From Saccoglossus kowalevskii (Eukaryota; Hemichordata; Enteropneusta; Harrimaniidae), in contig NW_003152959.1 in assembly GCF_000003605.2 (NCBI RefSeq), positions 1-64,000 of the forward strand: DNA of 64,000 nt, written 5' to 3'. A model generated the notes under the pieces. It saw nothing but the letters and a program-made list of their open reading frames with translations, was not told where the DNA came from and searched no databases. Each line of letters starts with the position of its first letter. Within the stretch, counting starts at the first letter, position 1. The translations under genes were made by a program, and so were the position numbers. Below, in pieces: positions 25,914 through 38,017 of this stretch.

Positions 25914-25953
25914 GATAAGACTGCATTACATTACATTACACTGCTTTTTTACC
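25914..25953 (+). repeat. ATTAC unit 4 (40 bp)
   Basis: Three ATTAC copies, ACACTG, then a private CTGCTTTTTTACC run of T. The preceding monomer also has a private CTGTGTTCTG. Confidence 0.85.
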
Positions 25954-27644
25954 TGTCTGACTGCATTACACTGACAGAGCTGTGCTCTGTTACCAATCTG
26001 ACTGCATTGCACTGACAGAGCTGAGCTCTGTTACCAATATGACTGCATTACACTGACAGAGCTGAGCTCTGTTACCAATCTGACTGCATTACATTGAAAT
26101 AGCTGTGCTCTGTTACCAATATGACTGCATTACACTGACAGAGCTCTGTTACCAATATGACTGCATTACACTGACAGAGCTGTGCTCTGTTACCAGTCTG
26201 ACTGCATTACACTGACAGAGCTGTGCTCTGTTACCAATCTGACTGCATTGCACTGACAGAGCTGTGCTCTGTTGCCAATATGACTGCATTACACTGACAG
26301 AGCTGTGCTCTGTTACCAATCTGACTGCATTACACTGACAGAGCTAAGCTCTGTTACCAATATGACTGCATTACACTGAAATAGCTGTGCTCTGTTATCA
26401 ATATGACTGCATTACACTGACAGAGCTCTGTTACCAATATGACAGCATTACACTGACAGAGCTAAGCTCTGTTACCAATCTGACTGCATTACACTGAAAT
26501 AGCTGTGCTCTGTTACCAATATGACTGCATTACACTGACAGAGCTGTGCCCTGTTACCAATATGACTGCATTACACTGACAGAGCTGTGCTCTGTTACCA
26601 ATATGACTGCATTACACTGACAGAGCTAAGCTCTGTTACCAATATGACTGCATTACACTGAAATAGCTGTGCTCTGTTATCAATATGACTGCATTACACT
26701 GACAGAACTGTGCTCTGTTACCAATCTGACCACATTACACTGACAGAGCAGAGCTCTGTTACCAATCTGACTGGATTACACTGACAGAGCTAAGCTCTGT
26801 TACCAATATGACTGCATTACACTGACAGAGCTGAGCTCTGTTACCACTATGACTTCATTACACTGACAGAGCTGAGCTCTGTTACCAATCTGACTGCATT
26901 ACACTGACAGAGCTGTGCTCTGTTACCAATCTGACTGCATTACACTGACAGAGCTGTGCTCTGTTACCAATCTGACTGCATTACACTGACAGAGCTAAGC
27001 TCTGTTACCAATATGACTGCATTACACTGACAGAGCTGAGCTCTGTTACCACTATGACTTCATTACACTGAAATAGCTGTGCTCTGTTACCAATCTGACT
27101 GCATTACACTGACAGAGCTGTGCTCTGTTACCAATCTGACTGCATTACACTGACAGAGCTGTGCTCTGTTACCAATCCGACTGCATTACACTGACAGAGC
27201 TGTGCTCTGTTACCAATATGACTCCATTACACTGACAGAGATGAGCTCTGTTACCAATCTGACTGCATTACACTGACAGAGCTGTGCCCTGTTACAAAAC
27301 TGACTGCATTAGACTGACAGAGCTGAGCTATGTTACCAATCTGACTGCATTACACTGACAGAACTGAGCTGTTACCAATCTGACTGCATTACACTGACAG
27401 AGCTGAGCTCTGTTACCAATCTGACTGCATTACACTGCCAGAGCTGTGCTCTGTTACCAATCTAACTGCATTGCACTGACAGAGCTGAGCTCTGTCACCA
27501 ATATGACTGCATTACACTGACAGAGATGAGCTCTGTTACCACTATGACTGCATTACACTGACAGAGCTGAGCTCTGTTACCAATCTGACTGCATTACACT
27601 GACAGAGCTGAGCTCTGTTACCAATCTGACTGCATTACACTGCC

Positions 27645-28270
27645 AGAGCTGTGCTCTGTTACCGATAAGACTGCATTACATTACATTACACTGCTCTTTT
27701 ACCTGTCTGACTGCATTACACTGACAGAGCTGTGCTCTGTTACCAATCTGACTGCATTGCACTGACAGAGCTGAGCTCTGTTACCAATATGACTGCATTA
27801 CACTGACAGAGCTGTGCTCTGTTACCAGTCTGACTGCATTACACTGACAGAGCTGTGCTCTGTTACCAATCTGACTGCATTGCACTGACAGAGCTGTGCT
27901 CTGTTACCAATCTGACTGCATTACACTGACAGAGCTGTGCTCTGTTACCAATCTGACTGCATTACACTGACAGAGCTAAGCTCTGTTACCAATATGACTG
28001 CATTACACTGACAGAGCTGAGCTCTGTTACCACTATGACTTCATTACACTGACAGAGCTGAGGTCTGTTACCAATCTGACTGCATTACACTGAAATAGCT
28101 GTGTTCTGTTACCAAACTGACTGCATTACACTGACAGATTTCTGTTACCAATCTGACTGCATTACACTGAAATAGCTGTGCTCTGTTACCAATCTGACTG
28201 CATTACACTGACAGAGCTGTGCTCTGTTACCAATCTGACTGCATTGCACTGACAGGGCTGTGCTCTGTTA
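27645..28270 (+). repeat. Segment repeated at 1138-bp spacing, copy A
   Basis: It aligns with 28783-29407 and includes an ATTAC unit, CAGTCTGAC, CACTATGACTTC, GCTGAGGTCTG (near 28057) and ACCAAACTGAC with a GATTTCTG 36-bp form. Confidence 0.75.
27664..27703 (+). repeat. ATTAC unit 5 (40 bp)
   Basis: ACACTG and CTCTTTTACC subtype. It directly follows a CACTGCCAGAG monomer, so the usual GCATTGCACTGGC monomer is missing here. Confidence 0.85.
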
Positions 28271-28782
28271 CCAATATGACTGCATTATACTGACAGAGCT
28301 GTGCTCTGTTACCAATCTGACTGCATTACACTGACAGAGCTGAGCTCTGTTACCAATATGACTGCATTACACTGAAATAGCTGTGCTCTTTTATCAATAT
28401 GACTGCATTACACTGACAGAGCTGAGCTGTTACCAATCTGACTGCATTACACTGCCAGAGCTGTGCTCTGTTACCAATCTGACTGCATTGCACTGAAATA
28501 GCTGTGCTCTGTTACCAATCTGACTGCATTACACTGACAGAGCTGTGCTCTGTTACCAATCTGACTGCATTACACTGACAGAGCTGTGCTCTGTTACCAA
28601 TCCGACTGCATTACACTGACAGAGCTGTGCTCTGTTACCAATCTGACTGCATTACACTGCCAGAACTGAGCTGTTACCAATCTGACTGCATTACACTGAC
28701 AGAGCTGAGCTCTGTTACCAATCTGACTGCATTACACTGCCAGAGCTGTGCTCTGTTACCAATCTGACTGCATTGCACTGGC

Positions 28783-29407
28783 AGAGCTGTGCTCTGTTAC
28801 CGATAAGACTGCATTACATTACATTACACTGCTCTTTTACCTGTCTGACTGCATTACACTGACAGAGCTGTGCTCTGTTACCAATCTGACTGCATTGCAC
28901 TGACAGAGCTGAGCTCTGTTACCAATATGACTGCATTACACTGACAGAGCTGTGCTCTGTTACCAGTCTGACTGCATTACACTGACAGAGCTGTGCTCTG
29001 TTACCAATCTGACTGCATTGCACTGACAGAGCTGTGCTCTGTTACCAATCTGACTGCATTACACTGACAGAGCTGTGCTCTGTTACCAATCTGACTGCAT
29101 TACACTGACAGAGCTAAGCTCTGTTACCAATATGACTGCATTACACTGACAGAGCTGAGCTCTGTTACCACTATGACTTCATTACACTGACAGAGCTGAG
29201 GTCTGTTACCAATCTGACTGCATTACACTGACATAGCTGTGTTCTGTTACCAAACTGACTGCATTACACTGACAGATTTCTGTTACCAATCTGACTGCAT
29301 TACACTGAAATAGCTGTGCTCTGTTACCAATCTGACTGCATTACACTGACAGAGCTCTGCTCTGTTACCAATCTGACTGCATTGCACTGACAGGACTGTG
29401 CTCTGTA
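28783..29407 (+). repeat. Segment repeated at 1138-bp spacing, copy B
   Basis: This is the partner of 27645-28270. Private changes include GACATAGCTGTG (near 29230), GAGCTCTGCTC (near 29352) and a 1-bp loss in CTCTGTACC (near 29402). Confidence 0.75.
28802..28841 (+). repeat. ATTAC unit 6 (40 bp)
   Basis: ACACTG and CTCTTTTACC subtype, preceded by the usual GCATTGCACTGGC monomer. Confidence 0.85.
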
Positions 29408-29574
29408 CCAATATGACTGCATTACACTGACAGAGCTGTGCTCTGTTACCAATCTGACTGCATTACACTGACAGAGCTGAGCTCTGTTACCAATCTGACT
29501 GCATTACATTGACAGAGCTGAGCTCTGTTACCAATCTGACTGCATTACACTGACAGATCTGTGCTCTGTTACCA

Positions 29575-29650
29575 ATCTGACTGCATTACACTGACAGAGC
29601 AGTGCTCTGTCACTAATCTGACCGCATTACACTGACAGAGCTGTGCTCTG
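29575..29650 (+). repeat. GAGCAGTGC variant monomer pair
   Basis: GAGCAGTGCTCTGTCACTAATCTGACC marks this site. A near-identical form with TTACTAATC lies at an offset of 4382 bp near 33981, flanked by similar GACAGATCTGTGC and GATTGCATT monomers, so 29.5-29.7 kb and 33.9-34.1 kb are related. Confidence 0.65.
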
Positions 29651-30876
29651 TTACCAATCTGATTGCATTACACTGACAGAGCTGAGCTCTGTTACCAATA
29701 TGACTGCATTACACTGACAGAGCTGAGCTCTGTTACCAATCTGACTGCATTACACTGACAGAGCTGTGCTCTGTTACCAATCTGACTGCATTACACTGAC
29801 AGAGCTGAGCTCTGTTACCAATCTGACTGCATTACACTGACAGAGCTAAGCTCTGTTACCAATATGACTGCATTACACTGAAATAGCTGTGCTCTGTTAT
29901 CAATATGACTGCATTACACTGTCAGAGCTGTGCTCTGTTACCAATATGACTGCATTACACTGACAGAGCTAAGCTCTGTTACCAATCTGACTGCATTACA
30001 CTGAAATAGCTGTGCTCTGTTACCAATATGACTGCATTACACTGACAGAGCTGAGCTCTGCTACCAATATGACTGCATTACACTGACAGAGCTGTGCTCT
30101 GTTACCAGTCTGACTGCATTACACTGACAGAGCTGTGCTCTGTTACCAATCTGACTGCATTGCACTGACAGAGCTGTGCTCTGTTACCAATCTGACTGCA
30201 TTACACTGACAGAGCTGTGCTCTGTTACCAATCTGACTGCATTACACTGACAGAGCTAAGCTCTGTTACCAATATGACTGCATTACACTGACAGAGCTGA
30301 GCTCTGTTACCACTATGACTTCATTACACTGACAGAGCTGAGCTCTGTTACCAATCTGACTGCATTACACTGAAATAGCTGTGTTCTGTTACCAATCTGA
30401 CTGCATTACACTGACAGATTTCTGTTACCAATCTGACTGCATTACACTGAAATAGCTGTGCTCTGTTACCAATCTGACTGCATTACACTGACAGAGCTGT
30501 GCTCTGTTACCAATCTGACTGCATTACACTGACAGAGCTGTGCTCTGTTACCAATCCGACTGCATTACACTGACAGAGCTGTGCTCTGTTACCAATATGA
30601 CTCCATTACACTGACAGAGATGAGCTCTGTTACCAATCTGACTGCATTACACTGACAGAGCTGTGCTCTGTTACCAATCTGACTGCATTACACTGCCAGA
30701 GCTGAGCTGTTACTAATCTGACTGCATTACACTGACAGAACTGAGCTGTTACCAATCTGACTGCATTACACTGACAGAGATGAGCTCTGTTACCAATCTG
30801 ACTGCATTACACTGCCAGAGCTGTGCTCTGTTACCAATCTGACTGCATTGCACTGGCAGAGCTGTGCTCTGTTACC

Positions 30877-30916
30877 GATAAGACTGCATTACATTACATT
30901 ACACTGCTCTGTTACC
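30877..30916 (+). repeat. ATTAC unit 7 (40 bp)
   Basis: ACACTG and CTCTGTTACC subtype, as at 23567. The following block also shares CATTACACAGACAG (near 31012), so the 23.6 and 30.9 kb copies look like sisters. Confidence 0.85.
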
Positions 30917-31731
30917 TGTCTGACTGCATTACACTGACAGAGCTGTGCTCTGTTACCAATCTGACTGCATTGCACTGACAGAGCTGAGCTCTGTTACCAA
31001 TATGACTGCATTACACAGACAGAGCTGAGCTCTGTTACCACTATGACTGCATTACACTGACAGAGCTGAGCTCTGTTACCAATCTGACTGCATTACATTG
31101 AAATAGCTGTGCTCTGTTACCAATATGACTGCATTACACTGACAGAGCTCTGTTACCAATATGACTGCATTACACTGACAGAGCTGTGCTCTGTTACCAG
31201 TCTGACTGCATTACACTGACAGAGCTGTGCTCTGTTACCAATCTGACTGCATTGCACTGACAGAGCTGTGCTCTGTTACCAATCTGACTGCATTACACTG
31301 ACAGAGCTGTGCTCTGTTACCAATCTGACTGCATTACACTGACAGAGCTAAGCTCTGTTACCAATATGACTGCATTACACTGAAATAGCTGTGCTCTGTT
31401 ATCAATCTGACTGCATTACACTGACAGATCTCTGTTACCAATCTGACTGCATTACACTGACAGAGCTGTGCTCTGTTACCAATCTGACTGCATTACACTG
31501 AAATAGCTGTGCTCTGTTACCAATCTGACTGCATTGCACTGACAGAGCTGTGCTCTGTTACCAATATGACTGCATTATACTGACAGAGCTGTGCTCTGTT
31601 ACCAATCTGACTGCATTACACTGACAGAGCTGAGCTCTGTTTACCAATATGACTGCATTACACTGAAATAGCTGTGCTCTTTTATCAATATGACTGCATT
31701 ACACTGACAGAGCTGAGCTGTTACCAATCTG

Positions 31732-32431
31732 ACTGCATTACACTGCCAGAGCTGTGCTCTGTTACCAATCTGACTGCATTACACTGACAGATCTCTGTTA
31801 CCAATCTGACTGCATTACACTGACAGAGCTGTGCTCTGTTACCAATCTGACTGCATACACTGAAATAGTTGTGCTCTGTTACCAATCTGACTGCATTACA
31901 CTGACAGAGCTGTGCTCTGTTACCAAACTGACTGCATTACACTGACAGAGATAAGCTCTGTTACCAATCTGACTGCATTACACTGACAGGGCTGTGCTCT
32001 GTTACCAATATGACTGCATTACACTGTCAGAGCTATGCTCTGTAACCAATATGACTGCATTACACTGACAGAGCTGAGCTCTGTTACCAATATGACTGCA
32101 TTGCACTGACAGAGCTGTGCTTTGTTACCAGTCTGACTGCATTACACTGACAGAGCTGTGCTCTGTTACCAATCTGACTGCATTGCACTGACAGTGCTGT
32201 GCTCTGTTACCAATATGACTGTATTACACTGACAGAGCTGTGCTCTGTTACCAATCTGACTGCATTACACTGACAGAGCTAAGCTCTGTTACCAATATGA
32301 CTGCATTACAATGAAATAGCTGTGCTCTGTTATCAATATGACTGCATTACACTGACAGAGCTCTGTTACCAATATGACTGCATTACACTGACAGAGCTGT
32401 GCTCTGTTACCAATATGACTGCATTACACTG
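31732..32431 (+). repeat. Duplicated segment (partner 4.7-5.4 kb), copy B
   Basis: This is the partner of 4654-5353. It keeps GAAATAGTTG, GAGATAAGC and CTGTCAGAGCTATG in the same order. Near its right end it has GACAGAGC where the partner has GACAGGGC. Confidence 0.8.
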
Positions 32432-33118
32432 ACAGAGCTGAGCTCTGTTACCAATCTGACTGCATTACACTGACAGAGCTGTGCTCTGTTACCAATCCGA
32501 CTGCATTACACTGACAGAGCTGTGCTCTGTTACCAATATGACTCCATTACACTGACAGAGATGAGCTCTGTTGCCAATCTGACTGCATTACACTGACAGA
32601 GCTGTGCTCTGTTACCAATCTGACTGCATTACACTGCCAGAGCTGAGCTGTTACCAATCTGACTGCATTACACTGACAGAACTGAGCTGTTACCAATCTG
32701 ACTGCATTACACTGACAGAGCTGAGCTCTGTTACCAATCTGACTGCATTACACTGCCAGAGCTGTGCTCTGTTACCAATCTGACTGCATTGCACTGGCAG
32801 AGCTGTGCTCTGTTACCGATAAGACTGCATTGCATTACATTACCCTGCTCTTTTACCTGTCTGACTGCATTACACTGACAGAGCTGTGCTCTGTTACCAA
32901 TCTGACTGCATTGCACTGACAGAGCTGAGCTCTGTTACCAATATGACTGCATTACACTGACAGAGCTGAGCTCTGTTACCACTATGACTGCATTACACTG
33001 ACAGAGCTGAGCTCTGTTACCAATCTGACTGCATTACATTGAAATAGCTGTGCTCTGTTACCAATATGACTGCATTACACTGACAGAGCTCTGTTACCAA
33101 TATGACTGCATTACACTG
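32326..33118 (+). repeat. Duplicated segment (partner 37.2-38.0 kb), copy A
   Basis: It aligns at an offset of 4894 bp with 37220-38012. Both copies carry the distinctive ATTAC unit with GCATTGCATTAC and ACCCTG. Confidence 0.8.
32818..32857 (+). repeat. ATTAC unit 8 (40 bp, GCATTGC/ACCCTG subtype)
   Basis: The first ATTAC has become ATTGC, and the end is ACCCTG then CTCTTTTACC. Only unit 10 (37712) shares both changes. Confidence 0.85.
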
Positions 33119-34969
33119 ACAGAGCTGTGCTCTGTTACCAGTCTGACTGCATTACACTGACAGAGCTGTGCTCTGTTACCAATCTGACTGCATTGCACTG
33201 ACAGAGCTGTGCTCTGTTACCAATATGACTGCACTACACTGACAGAACTGTGCTCTGTTACCAATCTGACTGCATTACACTGACAGAGCTAAGCTCTGTT
33301 ACCAATATGACTGCATTACACTGAAATAGCTGTGCTCTGTTATCAATATGACTGCATTACACTGACAGAGCTCTGTTACCAATATGACTGCATTACACTG
33401 ACAGAGCTAAGCTCTGTTACCAATCTGACTGCATTACACTGAAATAGCTGTGCTCTGTTACCAATATGACTGCATTACACTGACAGAGCTGTGCCCTGTT
33501 ACCAATATTACTGCATTACACTGACAGAGCTGTGCTCTGTTACCAATATGACTGCATTACACTGACAGAGCTAAGCTCTGTTACCAATATGACTGCATTA
33601 CACTAAAATAGCTGTGCTCTGTTATCAATATGACTGCATTACACTGACAGAGCTGTGCTCTGTTACCAATCTGACCACATTACACTGACAGAGCTGTGCT
33701 CTGTTACCAATCTGACTGCATTACACTGACAGAGCTGAGCTCTGTTACCAATATGACTGCATTACACTGACAGAGCTGAGCTCTGTTACCAAATCTGACT
33801 GCATTACACTGACAGAGCTGTGCTCTGTTACCAATCTGACTGCATTACACTGACAGAGCTGAGCTCTGTTACCAATCTGACTGCATTACACTGACAGAGC
33901 TGAGCTCTGTTACCAATCTGACTGCATTACACTGACAGATCTGTGCTCTGTTACCAATCTGACTGCATTACACTGACAGAGCAGTGCTCTGTTACTAATC
34001 TGACCGCATTACACTGACAGAGCTGTGCTCTGTTACCAATCTGACCACATTACACTGACAGAGCTGTGCTCTGTTACCAATCTGATTGCATTACACTGAC
34101 AGAGCTGAGCTCTGTTACCAATCTGACTGCATTACACTGACAGAGCTGTGCTCTGTTACCAATCTGACTGCATTACACTGACAGAGCTGAGCTCTGTTAT
34201 CAATATGACTGCATTACACTGACAGAGCTGTGCTCTGTTACCAATATGACTGCATTACACTGACAGAGCTAAGCTCTGTTACCAATATGACTGCATTACA
34301 CTGACAGAGCTGAGCTCTGTTACCACTATGACTTCATTACACTGACAGAGCTGAGCTCTGTTACCAATCTGACTGCATTACACTGAAATAGCTGTGCTCT
34401 GTTATCAATATGACTGCATTACACTGACAGAGCTCTGTTACCAATATGACTGCATTACACTGGCAAAGCTGTGCTCTGTAACCAATATGTCTGCATTATA
34501 CTGACAGAGCTGAGCTCTGTTACCAATCTGACTGCATTACACTGACAGATTTCTGTTACCAATCTGACTGCATTACACTGAAATAGCTGTGCTCTGTTAC
34601 CAATCTGACTGCATTACACTGACAGAGCTGTGCTCTGTTACCAATCTGACTGCATTACACTGACAGAGCTGTGCTCTGTTACCAATCTGACTGCATTACA
34701 CTGACAGAGCTGAGCTCTGTTACCACTATGACGTCATTACACTGACAGAGCTGAGCTCTGTTACCAATCTGACTGCATTACACTGAAATAGCTGTGCTCT
34801 GTTATCAATATGACTGCATTACACTGGCAGAACTGTGCTCTGTAAGCAATATGTCTGCATTATACTGACAGAGCTGAGCTCTGTTACCAATCTGACTGCA
34901 TTACGCTGACAGATTTCTGTTACCAATCTGACTGCATTACACTGAAATAACTGTGCTCTGTTACCAATA

Positions 34970-35987
34970 TGACTGCATTACACTGACAGAGCTGAGCTGT
35001 TACCAATCTGACTGCATTAAACTGCCAGAGCTGTGCTCTGTTACCAATCTGACTGCATTGCACTGACAGAGCTGTGCTCTGTTACCAATATGACTGCATT
35101 ACACTGACAGAGCTGTGCTCTGTTACCAATCTGACTGCATTGCACTGACAGAGCTGTGCTCTGTTACCAATCTGACTGCATTACACTGACAAAGCTGTGC
35201 TCTATTACCAATCTGACTGCATTACACTGACAGAGCTAAGCTCTGTTACCAATATGACTGCATTACACTGACAGAGCTGAGCTCTGTTACCAATATGACT
35301 GCATTACACTGAAATAGCTGTGCTCTGTTATCAATATGGCTGCATTACACTGACAGAGCTCTGTTACCAATATGACTGCATTACACTGGCAGAGCTGTGC
35401 TCTGTAACCAATATGTCTGCATTATACTGACAGAGCTAAGCTCTGTTACCAATCTGACTGCATTACACTGACAGATCTCTGTTACCAATCTGACTGCATT
35501 ACACTGACAGAGCTGTGCTCTGTTACCAATCTGACTGCATTACACTGACAGAGATAAGCTCTGTTACCAATCTGACTGCATTACACTGACAGGGCTGTGC
35601 TCTGTTACCAATATGACTGCATTACAATGACAGAGCTATGCTCTGTAACCAATATGACTGCATTACATTGACAGAGCTCTGTTACCAATATGACTGCATT
35701 ACACTGACAGAGCTGAGCTCTGTTACCAATATGACTGCATTGCACTGACAGAGCTGAGCTCTGTTACCAACATGACTGCATTACACTGACAGAGCTCTGT
35801 TACCAATATGACTGCATTACACTGACAGAGCTGTGCTTTGTTACCAGTCTGACTGCATTACACTGACAGAGCTGTGCTCTGTTACCAATCTGACTGCATT
35901 GCACTGACTGAGCTGTGCTCTGTTACCAATATGACTGTATTACACTGACAGAGCTGTGCTCTGTTACCAATCTGACTGCATTACACT
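34970..35987 (+). repeat. Duplicated segment (partner 22.2-23.2 kb), copy B
   Basis: It matches 22158-23175 with few changes, such as GACAAAGCTG near 35189. It continues with about four monomers absent from the partner. Confidence 0.8.
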
Positions 35988-36624
35988 GACAGAGCTAAGC
36001 TCTGTTACCAATATGACTGCATTACACTGAAATAGCTGTGCTCTGTTATCAATATGACTGCATTACACTGACAGACTGTGCTCTGTTGCCAATATGACTG
36101 CATTACACTGACAGAGCTAAGCTCTGTTACCAATCTGACTGCATTACACTGAAATAGCTCTGCTCTGTTACCAATATGACTGCATTACACTGACAGAGCT
36201 GAGCTCTGTTACCAATATGACTGCATTACACTGACAGAGCTGTGCTCTGTTACCAGTCTGACTGCATTACACTGACAGAGCTGTGCTCTGTTACCAATCT
36301 GACTGCATTGCACTGACAGAGCTGTGCTCTGTTACCAATCTGACTGCATTACACTGACAGAGCTGTGCTCTGTTACCAATCTGACTGCATTACACTGACA
36401 GAGCTAAGCTCTGTTACCAATATAACTGCATTACACTGACAGAGCTGAGCTCTGTTACCACTATGACTTCATTACACTGACAGAGCTGAGCTCTGTTACC
36501 AATCTGACTGCATTACACTGACAGATTTCTGTTACCAATCTGACTGCATTACACTCAAATAGCTGTGCTCTGTTACCAATCTGACTGCATTACACTGACA
36601 GAGCTGTGCTCTGTTACCAATCTG

Positions 36625-37289
36625 ACTGCATTACACTGACAGAGCTGTGCTCTGTTACCAATCCGACTGCATTACACTGACAGAGCTGTGCTCTGTTACC
36701 AATATGACTCCATTACACTGACAGAGATGAGCTCTGTTGCCAATCTGACTGCATTACACTGACAGAGCTGTGCTCTGTTACCAATCTGACTGCATTACAC
36801 TGCCAGAGCTGAGCTGTTACCAATCTGACTGCATTACACTGACAGAACTGAGCTGTTACCAATCTGACTGCATTACACTGACAGAGCTGAGCTCTGTTAC
36901 CAATCTGACTGCATTACACTGCCAGAGCTGTGCTCTGTTACCAATCTGACTGCATTGCACTGGCAGAGCTGTGCTCTGTTACCGATAAGACTGCATTACA
37001 TTACATTACCCTGCTCTTTTACCTGTCTGACTGCATTACACTGACAGAGCTGTGCTCTGTTACCAATCTGACTGCATTGCACTGACAGAGCTGAGCTCTG
37101 TTACCAATATGACTGCATTACACTGACAGAGCTGAGCTCTGTTACCACTATGACTGCATTACACTGACAGAGCTGAGCTCTGTTACCAATCTGACTGCAT
37201 TACATTGAAATAGCTGTGCTCTGTTACCAATATGACTGCATTACACTGACAGAGCTCTGTTACCAATATGACTGCATTACACTGACAGA
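36625..37289 (+). repeat. 728-bp HOR, first of a tandem pair
   Basis: It matches 37353-38017 at a 728-bp offset. The period equals 18 monomers: 738 bp less 10 for one 36-bp form, two 39-bp forms and one 40-bp ATTAC unit. Confidence 0.8.
36984..37023 (+). repeat. ATTAC unit 9 (40 bp, ACCCTG subtype)
   Basis: Three intact ATTAC copies, ACCCTG, CTCTTTTACC. It lies only 728 bp before unit 10, the shortest spacing in the window. Confidence 0.85.
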
Positions 37290-37352
37290 GCTGTGCTCTG
37301 TTACCAATATGACTGCATTACACTGACAGAGCTGAGCTCTGTTACCAATCTG

Positions 37353-38017
37353 ACTGCATTACACTGACAGAGCTGTGCTCTGTTACCAATCCGACTGCAT
37401 TACACTGACAGAGCTGTGCTCTGTTACCAATATGACTCCATTACACTGACAGAGATGAGCTCTGTTGCCAATCTGACTGCATTACACTGACAGAGCTGTG
37501 CTCTGTTACCAATCTGACTGCATTACACTGCCAGAGCTGAGCTGTTACCAATCTGACTGCATTACACTGACAGAACTGAGCTGTTACCAATCTGACTGCA
37601 TTACACTGACAGAGCTGAGCTCTGTTACCAATCTGACTGCATTACACTGCCAGAGCTGTGCTCTGTTACCAATCTGACTGCATTGCACTGGCAGAGCTGT
37701 GCTCTGTTACCGATAAGACTGCATTGCATTACATTACCCTGCTCTTTTACCTGTCTGACTGCATTACACTGACAGAGCTGTGCTCTGTTACCAATCTGAC
37801 TGCATTGCACTGACAGAGCTGAGCTCTGTTACCAATATGACTGCATTACACTGACAGAGCTGAGCTCTGTTACCACTATGACTGCATTACACTGACAGAG
37901 CTGAGCTCTGTTACCAATCTGACTGCATTACATTGAAATAGCTGTGCTCTGTTACCAATATGACTGCATTACACTGACAGAGCTCTGTTACCAATATGAC
38001 TGCATTACACTGACAGA
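37353..38017 (+). repeat. 728-bp HOR, second of a tandem pair
   Basis: This is the partner of 36625-37289 and also of 32.4-33.1 kb at a 4894-bp offset. Its ATTAC unit is of the 32.8 kb subtype, not that of its immediate neighbour, so it is closer to the distant copy. Confidence 0.75.
37712..37751 (+). repeat. ATTAC unit 10 (40 bp, GCATTGC/ACCCTG subtype)
   Basis: It has the same two changes as unit 8 at 32818. Confidence 0.85.
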
